Assembly: GCA_011037195.1 (NCBI GenBank)
Contig: JAAEAF010002328.1
Span: 1-64,000, forward strand
Direction: 5' to 3'
DNA from: Triatoma infestans
Lineage: Eukaryota; Arthropoda; Insecta; Hemiptera; Reduviidae
Length of the DNA stretch: 64,000 bases
The notes beneath the pieces are model-generated. The model did not search any database. It saw nothing but the letters and a program-made list of their open reading frames with translations, and was not told the origin of the DNA. A program made the position numbers and the translations under genes. Positions 1-10,378 of this stretch are shown here, piece by piece. How positions within the stretch are numbered: position 1 is the first letter of the stretch; the number at the start of each line of letters is the position of its first letter.

Positions 1-230
1 TAAAAACGCTGATGAAGGTTCTAACACATTATTGTGTGGACCCGGACATTTGTTTTGGCAGTATCAAAACAGTATTGTGATAAAATTATCAACAAATGGA
101 AATAAGCAAAATTGGAGAGGGGCGTGAGATGCTGTAGTCAGGCCAAAACTTTTATTAAGAGTCTTAGACCAGTCGTCACAAAGTTTTGTTAGATATGGTT
201 AGATGAAATTTAAGAGTTTTAGTAACGGTT

Positions 231-521
231 ATGATCGGACACGCACTTAGTAATTTGCATATCATAGAGAAGTTGGGGGATGCCGTATATACATGGTGTG
301 CAGTTGGAGAACGGGAAATTATATACCATTTTCTTGTTCAGCGCCCCAATTGGATGGAAGTTAAATTTAGTTCATTTAATGTTAGCCATATTTCAATGAA
401 CAATCCAGCTAAACTGAAGGTCTGTGACATTCTATGTCATAACATGGAAGCTGATTGGGAAGTGATAGTCTGGAATGACAATCAGGAGAAAAAGCTTTTT
501 TATGGCGGTGGGAGGGGATGA
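231..521 (+). CDS. Unrecognised 96-residue ORF in repeat-rich DNA
   Basis: An ATG-initiated frame of 96 codons that I do not recognise. It has several Trp and Cys residues and ends in a Gly-rich tail that runs into the dispersed repeat starting near 480. No signal peptide, membrane segment or known motif is visible. The downstream part of the frame lies in a repeat that recurs inverted near 16 kb, so this may be a remnant of an unidentified transposon protein or chance. Confidence 0.2.
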   Translation: MIGHALSNLHIIEKLGDAVYTWCAVGEREIIYHFLVQRPNWMEVKFSSFNVSHISMNNPAKLKVCDILCHNMEADWEVIVWNDNQEKKLFYGGGRG

Positions 522-1000
522 GCCTTCCTTTGCCGTTTTTCAACTCTCTACGAGAATAATATCAATAATAATTAATTGTTCGTAGTATTTACATAAAAAT
601 GACTGCCTCTTTTATAATATCTCTGGAGATGTAGTGCGTCCAGAAAAGGGCTAAACTCCAGACAAGCAGCAGTTAAATTTTGCGAACGTGCCTTAAAATG
701 GTTGATACACATTTTGGATATGCCAAGGAAAATAACTATTAGCAAAAGTTACGACAGATTTTTGTTTCTCGATGGCAATTCTCAGGCCAATAAGCAGTTT
801 AACTGGGTTAGCCACTTAAAGTTATTATTTGTGGATTGACGACAGGGAAACCAATTTTATACCATGATGACAAAAAAGAAAAGTCCAGAACAGAAATGCA
901 TAGATTCAAATCTCCTCCTTTCCAAAAATCTATGATTGCATAAAATGCTAATGCGGGATCCGTAAACCAATTTAAGCTTCAAAGGTTATTTCTCAAAAAA
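480..1000 (+). repeat. Unclassified dispersed repeat, copy 1
   Basis: This block recurs in reverse complement at about 14885-16015, with matching landmarks in the same order: the G-rich stretch near 505, the tract near 600-700 and the block at 830-1000. The second copy carries extra sequence inside it, so the pair identifies a mobile or duplicated unit, but no coding domain or terminal repeat assigns it to a class. Confidence 0.6.
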
Positions 1001-2229
1001 GAAATAAAATAAAGCAGTCCTATTGTTGAAAAAGAGCTGTCATTGGATAAATTACAAAAATCTCTACTTCCTGTGCAAGTTTAACCAGAAAAATATATAT
1101 GTAACTCATTTCTTGTTTGCCACTTCTACATTGAATTTCATAGCACAATAATATGAGGATAGCCACACACTGAAGTCAAAAAGATTCAAAAATTTTTGCC
1201 AATCAGTTAGGAATAAGCAGAATATATTTTTACTCCTCATTTTAAATCTCTCAACATATGATTGCAGAGTAATTTCTCTTAAGAGCTCGTTTAAAAATAT
1301 AAAAAGAAATTTTTAAATCAATTACTAAATTCGGGATTACAATGTTTTGCAGCACTTAACAAGATTTCATTAAACACTACAAGCCATACTATAATCAAAA
1401 TGTGAAATCTATTCGTATTTGATAGAAAATTATTATTAATCAATCATATTTGGGATAATGCTTGTTACAACTGTTGCATAATTAATTATAATTAAAATTT
1501 AACAGATAATCAATCAATGTAAGCGAAGTAGTCCCTTGGGAAAATTAAGCTAAATTATCCAGTTGCCATATTATAGCTATAATTATAGCAAGCGATTCGT
1601 CTAAGAAAATTAACTTTAATACAAGGAATGTAAGAGAAAAATTTATGCATATTTAATAAGAAATATCTGTACTTTATGGTAATCTCTTAACATGTAGTAC
1701 ATTTCTAGGGCACACCTATAAATTAGATTACATACAACCCGAAATATAATTGTTGACCTATGTCTAGTCTTCCAAAGCGCTCAGCTCTATCTAGGGACCC
1801 TACTAAATTGGAGTTTAGGTAATTTAATTTGAAATGTAGGTGCAGAACCTTATATTTGTATTATATGCACAGTTATAACTGAATCAAGTAAAATTAATTT
1901 TCTACTTTATTATTGTTAAAATTAACTGCTGAAAAAATGTATATTACTTAAAGAAAACAACCGGATAAAAATATTTAATTATAAAATATTTTTCGCGGAC
2001 CTCTTAAATATGAACATTTTATAGATTTACTAAATTACTCTAAAACTATATTTAGGGATGTAAAATTATAAAAAAAAAAAAAAAATGTTATTTAATAATA
2101 GTATTTATGAAAGAATATCTGGTGTTAAATACACATACGACTTCCTCATATACAGTTCTTATACTTCACGACATCTTACTTAATACAGTTATATATGAAA
2201 TTCAGAAAAATATTCCAAAAAAAAGTGAG
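1001..2229. other. AT-rich stretch without a recognisable gene
   Basis: About 1.2 kb of AT-rich sequence with short poly(A) and TA-rich runs. No long frame, tRNA-like promoter or terminal repeat was seen. Confidence 0.5.
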
Positions 2230-2436
2230 GTGTTTACGGGTGTTGATAGTATGTGAGGTTTAATGAAAATCGTTGCACTTGTTTACGAGAAAATCACGAA
2301 AAACTGAAAAAAATCATCTGGAAAAGTTGCAATTCCGATTGATGGATTTTGCCTTAAATGTTTTTCTCTGACGCGGTGGTTGTAGAATACCAAGTTTAAG
2401 CTTCCTGCGACTTTTCGTTTGTATGATATTCTGTTG

Positions 2437-2469
<33 letters not shown>

Positions 2470-2565
2470 TCGCTAGGAACAGTTTTTTCGTATTCAGGGG
2501 ACCTCAAACATCTATTTCCGGTGAAAAATCAATTTCAAAAATTTGATAATGTCGCGAAAGATTTG
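2230..2565 (-). repeat. TIR/microsatellite repeat family, diverged copy
   Basis: Carries the family landmarks in minus orientation: a purine-rich block with repeated 'aaaatcg', the (AC)n tract near 2440-2466, then the 'ggggacctcaaa' and 'tccggtgaaaa' blocks. It is older than the copies at 23.4 and 43.6 kb. The (AC)n tract yields spurious Cys/Val or Thr/His reading frames that are not genes. Confidence 0.6.
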
Positions 2566-2599
2566 TTAAAATATTACTTTTCTATAATTATTTTCCTTG

Positions 2600-2870
2600 T
2601 GTAACGGCAAGAGAGAGAACACAAGCCCGACCGAGAGAAAACAGACTCGCTCTGGTACTCTCTGACTTAAGCAGGCTAGTCTGGGGAGAACCTGTATATA
2701 AGCCAGTGAGAGATCTAGACATGAATCTATCAGATTCAACCATATACATCGCATCGTTTCACAATTCAACTCTAACCTTTTATTCTATAAAAATCATTAC
2801 AAGTCCAGTGCAGTTTGTGTAAGCTTATAGCTATATTATAACATGTCTTCATATCTCGTCTAATTAATCA
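2600..2870 (+). mobile_element. Gypsy-type LTR (family 1), upstream copy
   Basis: A 271-bp block beginning TGTAACGGCAAG and ending AATTAATCA is repeated with few differences at 13378-13648. It has the TG...CA ends of an LTR and a TATA-like 'tatataag' near 2695. It lies about 220 bp upstream of a gag-like frame on the same strand, so it is read as the 5' LTR. No clear tRNA primer binding site follows it. The flanks of this copy and of the 13.4-kb copy do not form a matching target duplication. Confidence 0.75.
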
Positions 2871-3094
2871 TCCTGAATTGCGAATATAAAGGATAAAAAA
2901 ATCATTTTTTCGGTTTTACATGTTATATTTATTTTCATTACTTACTGTATAGTTTTCATAATTTTACCTCTCATCGTTTTTACATGTTAAAATCTTAACG
3001 CGACTTTTTTAATCTTATCGAACTCAAAAAACATAATCTCCCAATAGGTGGTAATTTATTAGTTTTGAAAGAACGCTTATCGAAAATTAAGAAT

Positions 3095-4217
3095 ATGGCA
3101 ACTTATACTATTGATGGCCAGCAAAAGACAGCCGATGAGGCGATCGCGTACGTTTTAAATAAGTGTAACACGGCAAATCCTGTAAATATCAGGCATCTCC
3201 AGATGATAAATAATCTACCTATATTCGACGGTTCGCACAATAGCGATATTTCCAGCTTCATCGACCAACTCAATAATTATAGTGTCCTGTCGGGATGGTC
3301 TTATGCGGACAAATTAGAAATTTTGATTTTAAAATTGACTGGTCCCGCAAAAATTTATTTTGATGCAAGAATCAATGCGCCAATAATAATGTCTCTCTCA
3401 CCTATCAGACGGCAATAGAAAATCTAAGTAACAGATTTAAAAAAGAAAAAACGCCCATTGTTCTTTTGCAACAAATAACCACCCTCCATCAGAATCCAAA
3501 TGAAACTCTTGAAGCGTTCTCTGATCGCATTAAACATATTTCTACCTCGTTGCTTTTCAAAGCACAAGAGAATCCACTTCTAACTTTACAAAACCTTGTA
3601 GATAAATTAACTACAGACGTCTTCATCAAATCTTTACCTAGTTCAATTAAGGCTCAGGTACAAATAAAACTTCCGAAAACCCTGGATGAGGCACAAGCTT
3701 ATGCCACAGCCCCTAGATATATTCAAAACGTAGAACCGCAAGGTTCAATATTTGCAATAAAAAAGTCAGATACGCCTATAGAATCCACACAAAAACCGCC
3801 ATCTCTCTGCAAACATTGTGCTGGTATGCACTGGCACAATGAATGCAAGCAAAAATTCCAAGTAATCACATCGCGGCAAAAAAGAAACGTAGTTTCAGAA
3901 CCACCGTCGCCGTGTAAGTTCTGTCAAGGCCAATCGCGAATGTAATAGTAAAAATCGAAATAAAACGCGCACTAATTTTGACAAAAAGCCTCAATTTCAG
4001 CCAAACTATCGTCCTATCAGGCAAAGTAGGCCTTATATCAAAAAACAAATTCAATAACAACAGTAATAATAATAATGGTAATAATAATTATGGTAGTAGC
4101 AATAATAAATTTAACAGTGGCAATACTTCAAACCGCTGGATTCCACCAACATGCCAGATATGTGAAAAGCGTGGGCACACAGCAAAGGCAGGCTGGTTTA
4201 ACTCAGAAAATGATTAG
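3095..4217 (+). pseudogene. Ty3/gypsy gag remnant, frameshifted
   Basis: The gag-like protein starts at the ATG at 3095 (MATYTIDGQQ). The first segment carries the capsid-like 'LPIFDGSHNSDISSFIDQL' pattern. A single-base frameshift near 3380-3400 joins it to the second segment, which continues through 'LHQNPNETLEAFSDRI'. Cys/His clusters follow: CKHCAGMHWHNEC near 3810-3848, a partial CKFC motif near 3910, and a last knuckle CQICEKRGHTAKAG near 4150 whose final Cys has become Gly. Several stops and frame changes lie between 3945 and 4217. Ty3/gypsy gags use such knuckles to bind RNA. Protease and most of the reverse transcriptase that should follow are absent. Confidence 0.75.
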
Positions 4218-4306
4218 CCATTCAACCGTTTTTACAACAAGCGACTAAATCGGTTTTGATTCTGGCACTCCATGACATGATATGATAATTATTATGTTTA
4301 TATTCC

Positions 4307-4960
4307 TTGATAATTTATTATGCTCCCCAATGCACATCGGCATTCCAAATTCTTAAACAAAAATTAATTTCTCCACCAATTCTGGCATACCCCAATTATC
4401 AATATGAATTTATTTTAACTACGGATCCGAGCAACATCGGCATATCAGCAATTTTGAGCCAACACATAAATGGTGAAGAGCGTCCCATAGCTTTCTCTTC
4501 ACGAGTTCTGTCGGACACTGAGTCGAAAATTTATACCACAGAGGCAGAATTGTTAGCTATTCTCTTTGGCTGCAAACCGTATCGACAAATAATTTACGGC
4601 TACAGAGTTAAAATAATTACAGACCACTCAGCTCTACAGTGGCTCAAAAATTTAAAAGACCCTCATTTTAAGTTATACAGATGGTCGCTCAAATTAAGCG
4701 AATACGACTTTTACATTGAGCATAGATCGGCTAAAAATATAGCGCAAGCTGATGTTTAAGCCGTTATATAGGCTGCATCAGTACTGATCAGACAGTTGAC
4801 GAATGTTATCCAACAATTGATTTACTTGAGATTGCTCAGCAACAAGCTGGCCATCGAGAATGTCAGCGATTAAAAAATTCAAACAATTACAAATTCAATG
4901 ATCAAGGCCTCTTAATTACAGTCTCTGTCAATTGCATTCTAGTACCGTAAGGGTTGCGTG
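4307..4960 (+). pseudogene. Ty3/gypsy pol remnant: RNase H and start of integrase
   Basis: The frame 4307-4759 is a gypsy RNase H. It shows the catalytic pattern D in 'LTTDPSNIG', E in 'TTEAELLAI' and D in 'IITDHSALQWL', ahead of 'KNIAQADV'. A stop then interrupts the usual '..ADVLSR' junction, and decayed sequence to about 4960 still reads like the RNase H-integrase linker ('LRDNVLRLYHDG'). The palm and catalytic core of the reverse transcriptase are deleted between 4217 and 4307, and the integrase core is deleted after 4980. The neighbours are the gag remnant upstream and the integrase C-terminus downstream. Confidence 0.8.
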
Positions 4961-4979
4961 ATAATGTTCTACGCCTTTA

Positions 4980-5463
4980 TCACGATGGATAAGAATTGGC
5001 CTCACAAATCCACCAAAAACATTTCCACAAATTATACTCCCCATGAAATTGTTTTTGGAACAAAATTTCAGTTTCCCTGGCTTCTGAATTATCAGGAGAA
5101 AAATTTACAGAATTTCAATATCCACACCAAATATCTTTACGACAAAATACACCGAGTTAGGAAACAGGTCAAATCCAATAATGAAAAAGCCAAATTAAGA
5201 AGAGAAAAATATTATAACAAAAATATTTCAAAAGAAAATTTAAGTGTAGGTGACCACGTTTATTTAAAATCATTTACATTTACGGGGAAATTCATAAGAA
5301 ATATCATTGCCCTTATCAAATCTATAAAGTATTTCCCAACCACACAGCTTCTATAACTCTCAATATCAATGAGAAAAAATTGGTACACCTCAGTAAGCTG
5401 AAAAAGGCCCACATTAGAGGCAAATCAAAATCGCACGCCATGAATCTACGGCCAAGAAAAAGA
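4980..5463 (+). pseudogene. Ty3/gypsy integrase C-terminal remnant
   Basis: The frame carries 'YTPHEIVFGTKFQFPW', the coiled segment with 'NNEKAKLRREKYYN' and 'VGDHVYLK', the last typical of the integrase C-terminal domain. A frameshift near 5330 leads into a tail reading 'KLVHLSKLKKAHIR...LRPRKR' up to about 5463. The same protein end is found at 9763-10378, showing that two copies of one family are present. The DDE core is missing, so this copy cannot integrate. Confidence 0.8.
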
Positions 5464-5983
5464 TAAACAAATTTTGCACTTTCTCAAAAAAATTTAAATA
5501 AATTTCCTGGTGTTGGGAGGAGAGAATTTCATTCTTATCTAGTCCAAGGAAAATTTCCAAAATTCAAAATTCTAAATTCAAATTAAAACCAATTTCAAAC
5601 AAAAACTTTATCTTCAGTGTGGTAGAATAATATAATTTTTATTTTTAATAAATACTAATCCAATAAATATTTATTGAATTTCGGGTCACGCAAAGATTTC
5701 AAGTTGTATAAAGTAAATTTAAAAATCACAATGCGCTTAAAAGTTATAAGAAATTTTAGGTCAAAGAAGCAGAACAATGTGACTTTCACTGTACAGATGT
5801 TTTTCCCAGACACCAGAACAATCAACTTCAAGACAGCCTCAAAGCAAAGAAATTAAGCTAACGACTCCACAGACAAGCCGAAATCTATTCAACCAATGGC
5901 CTTTCCAAGTGATTGTCTACATAGTACAAAGGAAGTCAAGTTTGTAATGAATTTTCAAATTTATAAAAAGTTTTTATGTCAGA
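5464..5983 (+). repeat. Gypsy 3'-end or flanking sequence shared with 10.9-11.1 kb
   Basis: A G-rich run near 5513-5526 resembles a polypurine tract. The segment 5770-5940 is similar to 10937-11130 (shared 'acaatgtg', 'tttcactgta' and 'ccaga.accag' blocks), consistent with both gypsy copies having the same downstream region. No copy of the TGTAACGG LTR is found here. Confidence 0.45.
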
Positions 5984-6431
5984 TGTAATGTTTTGGTGTG
6001 ATGATGTGTATTTGTAGTAGCACGAGCGGTGTCGTAGAAAAAGGGCTTGTAAGTATGTAAGTTTAAGAGAGAATGAAGTATTAGTAATAAACAAGAAATC
6101 ACACTGTTTTTAAAAATATATATTCTAAGAGAAATTAAGTTACTTTAGATTATCACAACAATATGCTTATAAATTAACTGGAATAAACTCTTATGTTATA
6201 ACTCAGAACTGATGCTTCCTCCTCGATTTGTGGAACAAGGCTGTCTCTAAAAGAATCTCTTCTCTTTGTTCCTTCAATTCCTCCCCCGTGATGAGAAGGG
6301 GCAGTAAAATGCCATAATTGTTCTTGAACCGTACCAGTAACTGGACTGGGCTTGCCCTTTTGCAAGGGAATGTCACATTTCTGATTTTTTTATAAATTAA
6401 TATTATTTCCAAGTTTCTTGCATCCATCACA
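5984..6431 (-). mobile_element. LTR of a second gypsy-type family, minus strand
   Basis: Read on the minus strand, this block starts TGTGATGGATGC at 6431 and ends near CATTACA at 5984, with TG...CA ends. It is clearly related over its length to 30332-30875 on the plus strand: shared 'ccccttctca', 'aaaaacagtgtgat' and 'cttacaagccctt' blocks. A purine-rich tract abuts its 5' end at 6432-6455, as expected for a 3' LTR. The last 40 bp (6392-6431) also recur exactly at 10897-10936. Confidence 0.65.
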
Positions 6432-6480
6432 TTATCCCCCCTCCTGGAGAAATTTTTCGGCCCGAAAATTGTGGGAGGTA
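6432..6480 (-). other. Polypurine tract and 3' end of a gypsy internal region
   Basis: On the minus strand the sequence reads 'ccaggaggggggataa' directly before the LTR start. This is the standard position of the plus-strand primer of an LTR retrotransposon. A comparable context, 'tcaggagaggatatga', stands before the LTR at 13378. Only about 50 bp of this element remain before the RTE insertion. Confidence 0.55.
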
Positions 6481-6492
6481 ATCTAGAGATGT

Positions 6493-9400
6493 GCCCGCAA
6501 GGGGTAACTGTTGCAGGCAGTTACTTGGGGAATAACGCCCCCACGGGTTACCACAGTTCAGTACACCTTGCACACTCACCAGAACAGTACACAAACACAC
6601 AACACAAATACACAAGCACATTTACAGTACAAACTTTAGGGCAACCTTCCCTAAAGCCTGAAAGGGGAGCTGGTCTAGCAGCTCTGAGGAAGCAGCCCTT
6701 CCACTAGACTCGGGTGCTGAGGGCTAATCACCCGCACACCTTAAATTATCTGATTACGAAACCTCAACAAAAAGTAAAAGCTGGATTGACTCAACGGAAA
6801 CGACCAATGGACCTTCAAAAGGAAATTAAAATTGGAACATGGAATGTTTTAAGTTTATACCGACCCGGGGCACTACGTATGCTCCTAGATACATTGGACG
6901 ATTACTCTGTAGACATTGCTGCTATCCAAGAGATCCGATGGACTGGTCAAGGAATAATGAAAAAGAGAAAGCATACGATCTACTACAGCTGTCATGACAA
7001 ACTGCACTCTTTCGGAACCGGATTTGTTGTCACAGGTGAAATGAGGGAGATGGTGATTGGATTTAAGGCCATAAACCCAAGGATTTGCATGCTAAGAATT
7101 AAAATGAAGTTTTTTAATTATAGTATTCTCAGTGTACATGCCCCAACAGAAGTGACCGACGAAGCTGAGAAAGATAGCTTCTACGAGGATTTAGAGAGTG
7201 CGGTTTCAGGGTGTCCGAAAGCGGATGTTAAGATTATAGTTGGTGATCTCAACGCTAAGGTAGGAAAGGAGACCATTTATCGACCCACGATAGGAAAGTA
7301 TGGTTTGCATAATGAAAGTAATGATAATGGGTGCAGGTTAATTAATTTTGCTGCCTCTCAGGACATGATAATTGGTAGTACGCTCTTCCCTCATAAAAAC
7401 ATTCATTTAGAGACTTGGAGATCCCCTGATGGAAACACACGTAATCAAATTGACCATGTTATGGTGAGCGCTAGACATAGATCAAATTTGTTAAATGTAA
7501 GATCTTACCGTGGAGCTAATATTGACTCGGATCACTTCTTAGTAACTGCCCAGTTTAGAGCCCGAATCAGCAATCATAAAAAAGTGCTGGGCCAGAAGGA
7601 ATTAAAATTTGATATTAATAAGTTAAAAATAGAACAGTACTGTGAAAAGTATAGGAGGGCTTTGGATTCTAAACTAAGAGCTGCAGAACCAGCTAGAGAC
7701 ACGTCTGTTAATGAGAAGTGGGCAAACTGCGAAGCTATTATAAAACAGACAGCAGAAGAGATATTGGGTTTCCAGAAAAATAAGAAAAGAGAGGAATGGT
7801 TTGATGAGGAGTGCCGTCGGGCGACGAAGGTAAAAAATGATGCATATAAGAGAATGATTGATAGAAAGTCGACTCGCAGGTCTAGAGAGGAATATGTTTG
7901 TAAAAGAAGAGAAGAAAAGAGGTTGCATAGGAGGAAGAAAAGAGAGTGGATGAAGATGAAAATGATGGAAGTAGAGGAATGCAAGAAAACCAATGAAATA
8001 AGAAGTTTTTTCCAAAAAGTGAATGAGGGAAGAAAGCCGTTTAAGCCGAGAATAAGTGCCTGTAAAGATAAGGATGGTGCAATCATATCAGAAAAAGCGA
8101 AAATTATGGAAAGATGGGTTGGTCATTTTGATGAGCTCCTTAATTTAAATATACCTGAAGATGCTGATGCGAGAGAGGTGATTAACTTGACTGCTGAAGA
8201 CCTAATTGAACCACCTGATGAAGATGATATCGAGGCAGCCATAGAGCAGCTAAAAAATAACAAAGCACCCGGTGGTGATGGAATACCTGCAGAATTATTC
8301 AAGCACGGTGATAATAGCCTCATTAAGTTCCTGCAGGAGTTGATTCTGCAGATTTGGTCGGAGGAGAAGCTGCCAGATGAATGGAATAAGGGTGTTATTT
8401 GCGTGCTCCATAAGAAGGGTGACCAATTGGAATGTCGCAATTATAGAGGAATAACATTGCTGAATTGCGCGTATAAGATACTCTCCAACATTTTATACAA
8501 GAAACTCCTTCCATTTGTTGAAAGAGAAGTCGGACCATACCAGTGTGGTTTCCGCCGAGGAAAGGGGACAGTGGACCAAATATTTACCCTGCGCCAGATC
8601 CTTGAGAAATGTAGGGAGTACAAAGTGCAAACTCACCATCTATTCATTGATTTTGAAGCAGCTTACGATAGCGTAGATCGGAGGAAATTGTACAAAGCAA
8701 TGCTGGAAATGAATATCCCAAAAAAGCTGGTCAGCATGGTGTCACTGTTAATGGCGGATGTCCAGAGTGCCGTTCGCATTCAAGGGGATCTATCAGAGAC
8801 ATTTCAGGCGAAGAATGGTCTGAGGCAAGGAGATGCTCTGTCTTGCTTGCTATTTAATTTGGCATTGGAGAAAGTAGTGCGAGATGCCGGGATCCAGACT
8901 ACTGGCACAATTTTTAATAAGCTAGTGCAAATATTGGCATACGCGGACGACATAGATGTGATTGCGAGGTCCCGGAGAGCCTTGGAAGAAGCATTTATAA
9001 AGTTAACATCCGCGGCCCAAAACATTGGACTTCGAATAAACCAAGGCAAGACCAAATACTTGTACACCGGAGGCACCAACTCAGCGGAAATAGAAGTAGG
9101 GCAATACACGTTTGAAAAAGTGCAGTCTTTTGTGTATCTCGGATCATTAATTAATGCCGACCATGACACCTCATTAGAAGTGAAAAGAAGGATAACACTG
9201 GCCAATAGAAGTTACTTTGGACTTCAAAAGTATCTAAAAAGTAACCTTATTTCAAGGAAAACAAAGACCACCCTGTACAAAACACTCATCCGTCCTGTGT
9301 TAACATACAGTTCCGAAACCTGGGTCCTTACAAAAAAAGATGAAGAAAATCTCCTTGTATTTGAGAGAAAGGTGCTCAGAAGGATTTTTGGAGCAATTAA

Positions 9401-9750
9401 TGAAAATGGAACGTGGAGAAGGAGGACCAACCAGGAGCTGGTGAATTTGTATAGCGAGCCCAACGTGATTAAAATAATAAGATTGGGAAGACTACGTTGG
9501 GCCGGACATGTTGTGAGGATGGAAGGAGAAAATATTGCAGCCAAGATTCAAAAGGAAAATATAACAGGGACAAGGCGAGTAGGGAGGCCCAGGCTGAGGT
9601 GGGGGGACGAAGTAAAAAGAGATGCACTCTCAATGTTAGGCGTAGCTAATTGGAAAGCAGCAGCACAGGATAGAGAAAACTGGCGAAAGCTTCTAGAAGA
9701 GGAGGCCAAGGCTCACTAGTGGGCTGTAGAGCAATTGATGATGATGATGA
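6493..9750 (+). mobile_element. Full-length RTE-clade LINE with target-site duplication
   Basis: The element is bounded by an exact 12-bp duplication, ATCTAGAGATGT, at 6481-6492 and 9751-9762. It has a 5' UTR of about 310 bp, one long ORF and a very short 3' UTR of about 30 bp ending in a (GAT)n run. This combination is typical of RTE elements, which end in short tandem repeats rather than poly(A). The 5' UTR resembles 33877-34050. The element sits at the join between the minus-strand gypsy 3' end and a plus-strand gypsy integrase piece, so it is younger than both. Confidence 0.9.
6807..9719 (+). CDS. RTE-type endonuclease/reverse transcriptase polyprotein
   Basis: An intact protein of about 970 residues from the first ATG at 6807; the frame is open from 6708, so a longer non-AUG form of about 1000 residues is conceivable. 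Numbering below is from codon 6714. The N-terminal apurinic-type endonuclease shows GTWNV near 41-45, E73 in IQEIRW, GDLNAKVG near 177, NQIDHV and SDH at 272-274. The reverse transcriptase follows with FIDFEAAYDSV, NGLRQGDALS and the catalytic YADD at 743-746. The C-terminal part holds 'LGRLRWAGHVVRM' and 'GRPRLRWGDEVKRD', as in insect RTE proteins often annotated CFDP2-like. Such proteins nick target DNA and reverse transcribe the element RNA in place. No frameshift or stop is seen, so it could be active. Confidence 0.92.
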   Translation: MDLQKEIKIGTWNVLSLYRPGALRMLLDTLDDYSVDIAAIQEIRWTGQGIMKKRKHTIYYSCHDKLHSFGTGFVVTGEMREMVIGFKAINPRICMLRIKMKFFNYSILSVHAPTEVTDEAEKDSFYEDLESAVSGCPKADVKIIVGDLNAKVGKETIYRPTIGKYGLHNESNDNGCRLINFAASQDMIIGSTLFPHKNIHLETWRSPDGNTRNQIDHVMVSARHRSNLLNVRSYRGANIDSDHFLVTAQFRARISNHKKVLGQKELKFDINKLKIEQYCEKYRRALDSKLRAAEPARDTSVNEKWANCEAIIKQTAEEILGFQKNKKREEWFDEECRRATKVKNDAYKRMIDRKSTRRSREEYVCKRREEKRLHRRKKREWMKMKMMEVEECKKTNEIRSFFQKVNEGRKPFKPRISACKDKDGAIISEKAKIMERWVGHFDELLNLNIPEDADAREVINLTAEDLIEPPDEDDIEAAIEQLKNNKAPGGDGIPAELFKHGDNSLIKFLQELILQIWSEEKLPDEWNKGVICVLHKKGDQLECRNYRGITLLNCAYKILSNILYKKLLPFVEREVGPYQCGFRRGKGTVDQIFTLRQILEKCREYKVQTHHLFIDFEAAYDSVDRRKLYKAMLEMNIPKKLVSMVSLLMADVQSAVRIQGDLSETFQAKNGLRQGDALSCLLFNLALEKVVRDAGIQTTGTIFNKLVQILAYADDIDVIARSRRALEEAFIKLTSAAQNIGLRINQGKTKYLYTGGTNSAEIEVGQYTFEKVQSFVYLGSLINADHDTSLEVKRRITLANRSYFGLQKYLKSNLISRKTKTTLYKTLIRPVLTYSSETWVLTKKDEENLLVFERKVLRRIFGAINENGTWRRRTNQELVNLYSEPNVIKIIRLGRLRWAGHVVRMEGENIAAKIQKENITGTRRVGRPRLRWGDEVKRDALSMLGVANWKAAAQDRENWRKLLEEEAKAH

Positions 9751-9762
9751 ATCTAGAGATGT

Positions 9763-10378
9763 ATTGAAAATCCGAAAAGTTAACACTACTCCCTACCACC
9801 CTGCTTCCAATGGCAAATTGGAACGTATCCATAAAACGATAGCTCGTAGTATCTCCCACTACTCACAAAACCAGTGGCACAGATATCTACCACTTATAAA
9901 AGCTGCACACAATTCAAGCCCAAATACCTCGACAGGCTATTCTCCTCATGAACTCATATTTGGGAGTAAGTTCAAATTTCCTTGGCTAGTAAACTTCCCA
10001 TCCCGTGACCTCGATAATTTTAATATCCACACAAGGACATTGTACAATAAAATTAAAGAGGTACGCGCTTCAGCTAAGGAAAATAATGAAAAGGCAAAAG
10101 TAACTAGAGCCAAATATTATAATCGGAATGTATCTAAACATCAATTTCAGGTTAACGACAATGTTTACCTAAAAATTGTCAAACCTCAGGGCAAATTTGG
10201 TCGTAAATTTTCTGGACCTTACAAAATAGACAAATTATACCCCAACCATACTGTAGCTTACGTATGGAAGACGGTAAAAAGGTAGTACACCTCAGTAAAA
10301 TTAAAAAGGCATGTATAAGGAAAATGCCAGAATCCCAAAACAAACATCCTATGGTACTTCGAGACCGACGTAAAACAT
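9763..10378 (+). pseudogene. Ty3/gypsy integrase C-terminal half, second copy
   Basis: The frame begins at the 3' flank of the RTE insertion. It carries 'VNTTPYHPASNGKLERIHK', 'TGYSPHELIFGSKFKFPW', 'NNEKAKVTRAKYYN' and the C-terminal 'VNDNVYLK...GKFGRKFSGPYKI'. A frameshift or stop near 10285 precedes 'VVHLSKIKKACIRK...VLRDRRKT', ending near 10378. It is the same family as 4980-5463 but better preserved. The catalytic D,D and the HHCC finger are absent. Sequence left of the RTE insertion is not the missing part of this gene, so it was already broken before RTE arrived. Confidence 0.8.

Noticed and set aside
7574..8086. Long antisense open frames (170 and 113 codons) opposite the RTE ORF
   Set aside because: They mirror the codon pattern of the RTE coding strand, are Ser/Leu/Phe-rich and show no domain.
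9741..9750. Short (GAT)n run as an independent microsatellite
   Set aside because: It sits exactly at the RTE 3' end inside the TSD and is best read as the element's tail.
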